Assembly: GCA_020186115.1 (NCBI GenBank)
Contig: WSYJ01000137.1
Span: 1-64,000 of the forward strand
DNA from: Histomonas meleagridis
Taxonomy: Eukaryota > Parabasalia > Tritrichomonadida > Dientamoebidae
Length of the DNA: 64,000 nucleotides
Direction of reading: 5' to 3'
Below the pieces are notes generated by a model. The model worked only from the letters and a program-made list of their open reading frames with translations, made no database searches and was not told where the DNA came from. A program made the translations under genes and the position numbers. Below, piece by piece: positions 38,724 to 47,067 of the stretch (position 1 is the stretch's first letter; each line of letters starts with the position of its first letter).

Positions 38724-39413
38724 TTAATTGGGTTCTGTTGGTGGTTGCGGCGTAAATGATTGTTGAGGAGGATATGGCTGCTGTGGATTTTGTTGAGGAG
38801 GATATGGTTGTTGTGGTGGATAGGGTTGCTGAGGAGGATATGGCTGCTGTGGATTTTGTTGAGATGGATATGGTTGTTGTGGTGGATAGGGTTGTTGAGG
38901 TGCATATGATTGTTGTGGTGGATAGGGTTGTTGAGGTGCATATGATTGTTGTGGTGGATAGGGTTGTTGAGGTACTGCTTGAGGAGGATATGGTTGTGGT
39001 TCACTTTTTGGACCTTGCATTGGAACATTTGAAGGATGATATTGCGGAACCATGTTCATATAGTTTTGATTTGGCATAGGCATTATCAGCCCTTCTGGTA
39101 GGGGTGGAAGCATACCGGCTTGCGTTTGCTGGTCATATGTATAGTAATGTGCATTTGTATTTTGTGGATATTTAGTTTCTTGATCAGATGTTGAGGATTC
39201 TGATAGATTTTCGACTCCCACTGGAGTTCTGCAACAACCACAGCATAAGTTACAAATCACAAAGCTCCAAACAAAAATGAAAATCATAGCAAATAATATT
39301 ATTGCTATAAAAAATGGTGTCTGCACGAAGCTTTCATTTGCTGCGTTGAATTTAATTTGGTATTTTTCTTTGTTTGCATGGAGATCTATCAACAATGACA
39401 AAAACAGGTCCAT
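38724..39413 (-). CDS. Single-pass membrane protein with PYPPQQ repeats
   Basis: The 229-residue protein has a short N-terminal part, one hydrophobic helix at about 34-56 (FIAIILFAMIFIFVWSFVIC), a Cys cluster immediately after it (CNLCCGCC, likely palmitoylated), and a Pro/Gln/Tyr-rich tail from about 130 with repeated QPYPPQQ and QSYAPQQ units. The layout suggests a membrane anchor with a flexible cytosolic tail that could bind SH3 or WW domains. The neighbouring convergent-side gene encodes an SH3 protein, which is suggestive only. Confidence 0.65.
   Translation of the reverse strand: MDLFLSLLIDLHANKEKYQIKFNAANESFVQTPFFIAIILFAMIFIFVWSFVICNLCCGCCRTPVGVENLSESSTSDQETKYPQNTNAHYYTYDQQTQAGMLPPLPEGLIMPMPNQNYMNMVPQYHPSNVPMQGPKSEPQPYPPQAVPQQPYPPQQSYAPQQPYPPQQSYAPQQPYPPQQPYPSQQNPQQPYPPQQPYPPQQPYPPQQNPQQPYPPQQSFTPQPPTEPN
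38760..38990. repeat. Trinucleotide-rich repeat coding PYPPQQ
   Basis: Plus-strand units such as GGTGGATAGGGTTG and GAGGATATGG repeat every 18-24 bp; the frame on the minus strand gives PYPPQQ and SYAPQQ. Frames on other strands and phases are shadows. Confidence 0.7.
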
Positions 39414-40464
39414 CCTTCTTATAACGATATCTCATTCACTGCTCACAAAAAGTTTCAAGCCTCACAAATCCTCTATTTACAATTCAAATAACTAACTTTT
39501 TTCTGTAACGCGAAAATCTTGTTTTTCGTCTGTGAAAGAGTTTAACTTCATTGTGCAAAATTAAATATTGTAAAGATGGTGATCACCAAATGAATAGGAA
39601 CTTAAAGGATAAAATAGGACAAGAGCTTAAATATTTTTTTTGATTAGATTTAGAGTTTAAAAATGTTCAAAAATATAACTACTCACAAAACAAAAACATA
39701 TTTTTTTCTGTTGGTATTTCACCCATAGCCAAGACTAAGGAAATCTTTTAAATATTGTAGTCCTTTATTTTTAACACAACCAAATTTAGTAAATTTATTG
39801 GCAAACTTGAGTGAAAAATGAAAAAAACTTTAATAAATATTTATTGACTCTTCCTGGGTATGAAAAAGAGTTTGTTTCATATTAACATTACAATTTTAAC
39901 ATGGAATTAAAATACGTATTTTAAATGCAGAATGAGTTATTTTGCTACATTTTATTTTTTAAATTTATTGATAAATTTAAAATATTTCAATATGTTTTAA
40001 ATGGTAAAAAATATGCATATACTTTACTTCAAACAATCGCACATATAAAAATTCGAAACTTATGATAACTTTATTTATTATATGTTAATAATATCAAAAT
40101 AATACTAACATTCAAGAAATATATTTATGCCAAATAAGCCAACTATTCACAGAATTTAGTAAAGATATTTTTAATTTTTACCCTCAAAAAGGCTGACCTA
40201 TTCCCAAATTAATTCAAGAAATGCATATGATTTTTTTTCCAAAAAGAAAATGAATCATTTTATTCTTTGTTAATTTTACTTGTGAATATGAACACATAAA
40301 CTCATAATAAATTCGAAATCAAGCTTTCAACTTGTTATTCTTAGAAAGAATTTTTGTAAATTATTATGAGTTATCAAAATATATTACTATCTACTAATAG
40401 GTGAGTTTAAATTTTTTTGTGAAATTAACATATTTTCTGGTATAAAAAGGAAAAAAAATGCGTT
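39414..40464. other. Long AT-rich gap, nothing recognised
   Basis: No protein-like frame, RNA gene or repeat array was identified in this kilobase. Confidence 0.45.
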
Positions 40465-40590
40465 TTTACAAAACGACCGTTTATTACCAGATGCGAGACT
40501 TGTTGATGAACAACAATAAAATGCAGAATCTCCAATTGTTATTACATTTTCTCCATGACAGCTGCTTATAAATGGATCTAAATTTTGGTT
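40465..40590 (-). pseudogene. BspA-like leucine-rich repeat relic
   Basis: On the minus strand one frame reads NLDPFISSCHGENVITIGD, then SAFYCCSSTSLASGN. The VITIGDSAFYCCSS part matches the BspA-like (TpLRR) repeat, which typically reads I-x-x-IGxxAFxxCSSL. These surface proteins form a large trichomonad family. Only about one repeat is visible and no continuous gene surrounds it. Minus-strand pieces at about 40660-40740 (AQGVINLNQEGKFFGVRH) and 41090-41149 (TDPFLYPAVSWKRII) are also protein-like but unassigned. Confidence 0.4.
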
Positions 40591-41744
40591 TTTATATCTT
40601 TATGCAATTAATTTTTTTAACATACTTTAATTCTATCTAAGTCATCGTGTGTCGCACCCCGAAGAACTTCCCCTCCTGATTAAGGTTTATGACCCCTTGT
40701 GCCAAATTACTTTCAACTTTATGAAATTCTAAGATATTAAATTTATTTCAATACCATTTTGTACCAAAACAATTTCTCTGTCCAACTATTTGGAGACAGG
40801 CATTCAAATACAACTTCTACAAAATGATATTAAAATTTTAAAGTATTTGTTTTAAAAAAGTAAATTAATTGTTGTTACCTTGTTTCTGTCGATAATGTAA
40901 AGGCATGGAACACTGATAAAACTTAAATTAACCTTATTAAAAACTTGGAATAGCTTAAGAATACCAAGGATGATAAGCGCTTGTTAAAATATTCAAATAG
41001 CTTATAAATCTAAATGAAAAAAACCATTTTTTTTGTTGTTCATTTATCGAGAAAATGTATTTGTTTTTTCTTTTTGAATAAATCGATTTGTTTGGACATA
41101 TAATTCGCTTCCAAGATACTGCTGGATACAAGAAAGGATCTGTCATCAAAAAACAATAAGGAATTTTTCTAAAAAAAAATGTTCATTGTTCACAAAGATA
41201 ATTTCTGTGAAAATGTTTTTGGATGAATTAGATTTTAATTTGACTGTAAAAGGCAGTTAGATTTTAAAATAATTGTAGATTTTTAGAAATGACTATATAG
41301 AAAAGTTGAAAATTTTATTTGAAAGCTCGGTATTGAATTATTGTTGTATTGAGTGATTTTGATCGTTTTGAGTGCAAAATTGTTTTGTATCAAGTTAAAA
41401 GCGAATTCTCATGAGAAGAGAACATTATCACCTCACTTATCATTGTTTATGACTCGTATCGATTAAATTTTTGATGACAATTTGAATTTCAGATGGAAAA
41501 CAATAGGTTTCATACATTTTTGATGAAAATTTGAAGGTTTTTTGTTCGAGTTAAAATCAAGAATATATCTTCCAATTCCAATCATCAAATTGATGAAAAA
41601 ATATGAAATATATCTATTAATGACTTTCAGCATTCGTTTTATTGACTATATTTCCAACACATTTCATGATGAAAATATTTTTCATAAAAATATAAAATAT
41701 ATAAATTTTAAAAACAAAAAGGAAACAGCAAATCAACAGATCCA
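40591..41744. other. Decayed region with protein-like scraps
   Basis: Besides the unassigned minus-strand scraps (VEVVFECLSPNSWTEKLFWY near 40745-40830, VPCLYIIDRNK near 40880-40915, DPFLYPAVSWKRIICPNK near 41090-41145), no intact gene is visible. The scraps lie in the same direction and could be remains of one gene or of mobile DNA. Confidence 0.35.
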
Positions 41745-41775
41745 TTATAATAAATTTTAAATAAAAGAAATAAAT

Positions 41776-42911
41776 ATCTTTAGCATTAATATCAATTCCT
41801 TCTTGTATTAAAATATAATTAACAAGTTCAATATTTCCTGACTCTGATGAAAATACTAAAATATCTTTCGGAATTTGATTACTTTCAAAAAAATGTTTAA
41901 TGAGAAATATGTTTCCAATTTTTGTTGATTCATTAATAATGTTTTCGCAAATTAGCATCCCTTCTTTTTGTAAAAATATAAAAATTTCATAATTATGAGA
42001 TGAAATACACTTCTTTCCAAATTCTTCTAAATTATTAATTTCAGCAATTTTATTTTCATAAAGATATTTAAAGATATCATTTCGATGAAATTCAATTGCT
42101 ACTTCATATGCACCTTCAAATGATGAATGATTTTGTTCACATAAATGAAAGATTTCTTCATTTCCACCTGCAACTGCATACCTACCCGTATTTTTTATAT
42201 CAGAACCATAAGTAAATATTTAAAACATTTAATTGATCCGAAAAATGCTGAATAATCAATTAATGTAACATTTTGTGTATTAATAAAAGAACATCTTTCA
42301 TAAAGTGATGGTTCAATTGTTTGGTTAAAATTAAAATCATTTTGTGATGATATTTCTTGAAGTTTTTCTATTTCATCTTTTCGAATTATTTTTGCAATTT
42401 CATTGGGATTAACACTTTCTTTGATTAATTTCTTATGAATTTCCCAATCATTCCTTGAAAGTTCTTCAAAGTTTCCCATTTTTCGTTTCAAATATTCATT
42501 TTCTTCTGGAAATTTTTTGGACATGTAATGTATAAAATACGATTCTTCTCTCATCTGTACAACTATGTTTGATTCGCATAAATTTTCTTGAATCATTCTC
42601 TCAAGAAAATAATTTGATTCTTGAGAATATATATTTAAAATCATTTGCAAAAAAACTTTATGTATTTTACTTTGAATTTGTTTCTTATCTTCAATTTTTT
42701 TTATTTCTTTAATGAAATTCATATAGACTTCTAAATCATTCATACCTGCTACAAATGATGAATAAATTATTTGACTAATAAGTAAGTTAAATGAATACTG
42801 ATAATTATTATCAAGTATATCAAACACTGAAATAGCTGCTTGAACAAGATTTTCTTTATTTAAGGAAAATATTTTTTGTTGAATAAACTGAATTGTTTCC
42901 CAATTGTTCAT
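41776..42911 (-). pseudogene. Trichomonad ankyrin/DUF3447 gene, frameshifted copy
   Basis: The ORF starts at ATG 42911 with the same N-terminal plan as the other copies (KESVNPNEIAKIIRKDEIEK, YERCSFINTQNVTLIDYSAF, FGSIKCFKYLLM). At about 42206 four bases appear to be missing where the sister copies read M-N-G/N, so the frame breaks. The next frame continues the homology (GRYAVAGGNEEIFHLCEQNH and onward) to EGIDINAKD at 41776. A spacer start (ATTTATTTCTTTTATTTAAA) follows, but no further ankyrin units do. The array has been lost downstream, so this is a broken, truncated member. Confidence 0.75.
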
Positions 42912-43298
42912 TTTGTTTTATAGTACCGGACAAGCAAACCTAGTGAAAATCTTTTCTCCCTTATCGACATATTCAAAAAAATGTAAACATATCATTGAAA
43001 ACTTTATTTTAGTGCATTTTGGCGTGAGCAAATTAGAACATTAGGAAAATATTGCGATAATTTTATGGATACACATGAAACACATTTCAAATTGATAACA
43101 ATGATATTTCAAACACAATTTGTCTTAGCAAATAATAACAATGATATTTTTAACCGTTGGTCATCTAAACAATTCTTCATTTGCGTTCCTTGAATTATTT
43201 AAAAAAAATTTTTATGCGTCTGATTACTTTTTACTCATGCTTTTCTTCCAGGAGAAGTGCTCTCAATAAGGGTGATATAAAAGTCCATAATGGTCCAT
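42912..43298. other. AT-rich intergenic region
   Basis: No gene recognised. TTTAACCGTTGGTC near 43150 carries a Myb-type core but is not close to any intact start. Confidence 0.4.
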
Positions 43299-43600
43299 AT
43301 TATTGTGAAAAATGTGAACTTTTTGTTGCCTCAAACAAAAGATACGTTCCAAGAAGCGTAAGGAAGCAACCTTTGTACTGTGGATGTCCAATATCAAATG
43401 GGAAGCCATGAATTGGAGGTGAATTATCAATACCAAGTTCCCAGCCATAATATGCACGTACTTTGCCAAGACGTGTATAAACGATTTTAATTAAGATATT
43501 GACCTATAGCAATACAAACAATACTAATATAAATATATTTAAATGTAAACTTGCCTTGGAAACCATATGCTGCATATAATACCATGCAAATGGTTTTCAT
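43299..43600 (-). pseudogene. PEMT/OPI3-like phospholipid methyltransferase relic
   Basis: On the minus strand the frame from ATG 43600 reads MKTICMVLYAAYGFQGKF, then a hydrophobic helix and IAIGQYLN. After a frameshift near 43485 the next frame reads IVYTRLGKVRAYYGWELGID, PPIHGFPFDIGHPQYKGC and FLTLLGTYLLFEATKSS, with a stop at 43299. The GFP...DPQY/HPQY-x-G...LLG pattern is that of the C-terminal half of PEMT/OPI3, which makes phosphatidylcholine from phosphatidylethanolamine. Only about 100 codons remain, with one shift, so it is likely a dead fragment. The plus-strand frame at 43181-43411 is its shadow. Confidence 0.6.
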
Positions 43601-43691
43601 GATAGATGATAATAAAATAAGTTGATTTTGTGTCACTTTTTATTTTCCTTTTCGAACGTTTATATGCTTGAATAAAAAAGTGCTACATATT

Positions 43692-44960
43692 ATGTCTGAT
43701 GGAAAAAGATTTGCTGATTTTCTCACACAATCAACTACACCCTACCAATTTGTAACTTACGCACGACCTCTTTTAGTTGAGCAAGGGTACGTTGAAATTA
43801 TTGAAGGAAATTTTCCTTCTGAATTACCAAATAGAGCATTTTGGGTTAGAGATGGAAAGGCATTGATTGCATTTGATATAGGTGGTATCGAATCTTCTGT
43901 AATTGTTGCAGCACACAATGATTCTCCATTAATTAAATTAAAAAAAAAGGATAATATCGTCAATAAAAATGTATCCTTAGCAGTCAATGGAAGTTATGCA
44001 GGTGGTCTTTCTTATACATGGTATGGTCGTGATTTAAAAGTAGCCGGTGCTCTTTTTGTAAAAGAAAAAAATGATATTGTTATGAAAGTTGTTGAAACCA
44101 AGAAACCCATTGCTACAATTCCATTTCCCTCAACTAGTGTTTATCAAAATTCTAATCGTGGTCTTATCTTTTCCACTAATCGAGATACCAATTTAACTCC
44201 AATTATTGGAATGCTTCCTAACACCAAAACAGTAATTGATTACATATGTTCTGAATACAACATTGATCCCCTTTCTGTTGTTTCCTTTGATCTTTCGTTT
44301 GTTGATTCAAGACCTGCGACCGTTAACGGTGATTTGATTTGCAGCGGCCGTTTAGACGACTTAAGTTCATCATATGCATGTCTACATGGATTTCTCGAAA
44401 GTAAATCCATTAATACTATCAACATCCTTGCTATTTTTGATAGCGAAGAGATTGGGAGTAAAACACGTACCGGAGCGTTAGGTAATTGCATTGACATTAC
44501 ATATGAATACATATGTAAATGCAAAGGAATTGATTATCTAGCACTTAAAGCAAACACTCTTTTTTTAAGCTGTGATTCTGCGCATTGTCAGCATCCTAAT
44601 TATGAAGGCGAAAGTAAATCGCAACTTCCTATTGGAACTGGTGTCGCACTTAAGACAACAGCTAAGTCATCATATGCCTCCGATGATAAAGGATTGATAT
44701 TAGTGACTGAGGCTGCTAAAAGAGCGAATGTTCCATACATAATAACGCGGCCTAAAAATGGTCCTTCGGGAGGAGGAACAATCGGACCGAAAGTGGAGAA
44801 ATTACTCGGCGTCGCAACGCTCGATATCGGCCCTGGAAACTACGCGATGCATTCGTGTAGAGAATTGATGTCGTGGAAAGATGCAGAGGCTGAACTGAAG
44901 TTGATAAGTTACTTGTTGAATAACTTTGAGGAGCTTAGGAAATATGCATGTTGTGAATGA
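43692..44960 (+). CDS. Aspartyl aminopeptidase-like M18 metallopeptidase
   Basis: The M18 family removes N-terminal acidic residues using two metal ions. The metal and catalytic motifs are visible: SSVIVAAHNDSP (His), CSGRLDDLSSSYA (bridging Asp), IFDSEEIGSKT (Glu-Glu), and near the end GNYAMHSCRELMSW (His). The expected dimer and beta-barrel domain lies between the first two motifs. Length is 422 residues from ATG 43692, normal for the family (about 430-480). The frame also extends to a TTG at 43668. No signal peptide, so cytosolic. Confidence 0.9.
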   Translation: MSDGKRFADFLTQSTTPYQFVTYARPLLVEQGYVEIIEGNFPSELPNRAFWVRDGKALIAFDIGGIESSVIVAAHNDSPLIKLKKKDNIVNKNVSLAVNGSYAGGLSYTWYGRDLKVAGALFVKEKNDIVMKVVETKKPIATIPFPSTSVYQNSNRGLIFSTNRDTNLTPIIGMLPNTKTVIDYICSEYNIDPLSVVSFDLSFVDSRPATVNGDLICSGRLDDLSSSYACLHGFLESKSINTINILAIFDSEEIGSKTRTGALGNCIDITYEYICKCKGIDYLALKANTLFLSCDSAHCQHPNYEGESKSQLPIGTGVALKTTAKSSYASDDKGLILVTEAAKRANVPYIITRPKNGPSGGGTIGPKVEKLLGVATLDIGPGNYAMHSCRELMSWKDAEAELKLISYLLNNFEELRKYACCE

Positions 44961-45372
44961 TTTTTAAAAATTGTTGTTGTTATTTGTTTTCATCTTTATA
45001 CAGTTGTTCCAAACATGTTTCAAATGTGAAATGTCTCAAAATCTACTTAAATTATTTAATCAATGTTAATCTTATATAAAATATTAAGCGAGTTCAGGTT
45101 TGGAAAAAATGTATACTTTACATCTTCAGTTGGTTGTTCAAATTGTTTACATTATATAAAAATTGTCAAATTACTTCGTGAACAAAAAAGAATTGATACC
45201 AATGCTAAAGATGTCGACTTGTTTTATGTAATATTTTAGAATAAGAAGGATAAGGAATTCAATCAAATGGAATTTTAACGAGTTTGATGAAATAACGATT
45301 AAATTCAATTTCTTTATTCAGAGATAACACGTGTGTTTGTGGTTGAGATAACATGTGTTGGTCTTTAAGAAT
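44961..45372. other. Intergenic region with an ankyrin relic
   Basis: Contains the ankyrin fragment at 45159-45239; the rest is AT-rich without other recognisable content. Confidence 0.45.
45159..45239 (+). pseudogene. Orphan ankyrin unit with spacer start
   Basis: The frame reads KIVKLLREQKRIDTNAKD, followed by VDLFYVIF and a stop. This is the C-terminal part of an ankyrin unit plus the first bases of the same spacer found in the arrays (the DIYLFYL reading). It lies about 0.8 kb upstream of the intact array and is probably a remnant of another copy. Confidence 0.6.
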
Positions 45373-45906
45373 TTATACATTACTTCCTCGCTCAATATTT
45401 AGCCTGATATCTTCAGTATAAGCATTGAAATCTCTTGCAAGCTTTCTGTTAAAGACTTTGTTCTTATCATTAATGAAATCAATTTTGGTTTTTCCTGAAA
45501 TATCATAGTCTTGGGCTCTTTTGTTTCTCTTTTTCAATAATTCTTTCTTTTTTTCAAGTCTGTTAGCTAAACCTTCAACAACTTCTGGCCTTGGCTTGAA
45601 AGGCCCAGCGTTTTCTTTATTTTTCCTTTTTTGATAATCTTCATATACAACTTTATTTATTTTTGAAATTCCTTTCAAATAATCTTCTACATCTGGATCG
45701 TTCAAGTGGTCCATTGCAGTTGGTCCAGATTTTCTTTTGTCAGCTGTTTTTAGAAAAACCATAGGAATATCATAGATTTGAGATTCTTCATCTACTTCTT
45801 CTCTAGTCCTATGATCACGGGCAAGTTCATCGGCTGCAGCTCTGTTGTTTTCTTGTCTAGCCTGATTTAATTTTAATTGTAATTTTCTGAGTCTTTCTTC
45901 TAACAT
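45373..45906 (-). CDS. SYF2: SYF2-like pre-mRNA splicing factor
   Basis: SYF2 is part of the NineTeen/Prp19-associated spliceosome. From ATG 45906 (MLEERLRKLQLKLNQAR) the 177-residue protein matches the family: helical N-terminus, a central ISKINKVVYEDYQKRKNKE, and the C-terminal block RAQDYDISGKTKIDFINDKN then KVFNRKLARDFNAYTEDIRL and NIERGS. The frame extends upstream to a TTG at 45993, but that extension is not like the family. Presence of SYF2 shows the organism splices introns. Confidence 0.88.
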   Translation of the reverse strand: MLEERLRKLQLKLNQARQENNRAAADELARDHRTREEVDEESQIYDIPMVFLKTADKRKSGPTAMDHLNDPDVEDYLKGISKINKVVYEDYQKRKNKENAGPFKPRPEVVEGLANRLEKKKELLKKRNKRAQDYDISGKTKIDFINDKNKVFNRKLARDFNAYTEDIRLNIERGSNV

Positions 45907-46023
45907 TTTTGGTGCTGTGTCAAAAAAATTCACTGTATTGTCAATTTTAATTAAAAAATAAACTTCATAAAAAGTTTTATGTATTGAATTCAATTGAAAA
46001 ACAATCTTTTAAAATCAAATAAA

Positions 46024-47067
46024 ATGGGAAATGCATTTAGCAAAATGGAAAAACAAACAAAACACAAGCAAATACTTCATTCTTCTAATAAGTTTATTCA
46101 AGATTTAGAATCTCTTGAAAAAATTATTTTTGAATTAAACGAAGATAACATCAATGATTCCATTAATATGATGATTAATTTAATCAATAATGATGATAAT
46201 ATATCAACATATTCAAATCTTATTCTAAATAGATTAATTTATTCAGCAATTTTTTCACGAATGCAAGATTTTAGCATTTATATTGAATTCATTAAAAACA
46301 TTGAAATCAAAGAAAGAGAATTCTTTAACAATAATAAATATTTAATTGATTCATTTAAAGAATATCTTTTTAGATTAGAAACACAAGAATCATATTTCAT
46401 TCTTGAAAAAATGATTGAAAATGAAATGATTGATCAAAGGTATTTTGATAACATATCATCATTTTGTTCTAGATATTATTACACGAAAGTAAGAGATAAT
46501 CAATTTAAAGATGAATTATTTAATTATGACGAACTTTCACAGGAAGATTTTGAATTTCATAAACGATTAATTAAAGAAGGAGTTAATCCAAATGAAATAT
46601 TGAAAAATATTCGAAATGATGAAATAGAAAAACTTCAAGAAATAACATCACAAACAAATTTTGACTTTAACCAAATGATTAAACCATCACCCTATGAAAG
46701 ATGTTCATTTATAAATGAAGAAGATGTTACATTAATTGATTATGCAGCATTTTTTTCATCTGTTGAATGTTTTAAATTTTTGCTTATGAATGGTGCAAAT
46801 GTAAAAAATACAGGTAAATATGCAATTGCAGGTGGAAATGAAGAAATTATTCATTTATGTGAACAAAATCATTCATCATTTGAAAATGCATATGAAGCAG
46901 CAATTATATATCATCGAAATGATATTTTTAAATATATTTATGAAAATAAAATCGTTGAATATCCTGTTAAAAAATTTCTTGAAATAATTTTAAGTAATAA
47001 ATTTGTTAATTTTGAAATATTTAATTTTTATCTTGAAAAAGAAAGAATTGATATTAATAGAAAAATT
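46024..47067 (+). CDS. Trichomonad ankyrin/DUF3447 protein, first coding block
   Basis: The ATG at 46024 gives MGNAFSKM, a good N-myristoylation signal (Gly2, Ser6). An upstream TTG at 45994 also opens the frame. The block has the family's helical N-terminal region and the conserved IKEGVNPNEILKNIRNDEIE, YERCSFINEEDVTLIDYAAF, FSSVECFKFLLM and GKYAIAGGNEEIIHLCEQNH segments, then a final partial ankyrin unit ending RIDINRKI at 47067. The frame then enters an 80-bp spacer and stops at 47079. Fifteen intact ankyrin units follow. Myristoylation would place the protein at membranes; its function is not known. Confidence 0.75.

Noticed and set aside
41542-41760. 72-codon plus-strand frame
   Set aside because: It has no motif, its composition is AT-driven, and its end overlaps the spacer of the minus-strand ankyrin copy.
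43181-43411. Plus-strand frame with Cys pairs (CEKC, CGC)
   Set aside because: It is the antisense of the PEMT-like relic, which has clear family motifs on the minus strand, and it does not match any zinc-finger pattern I know.
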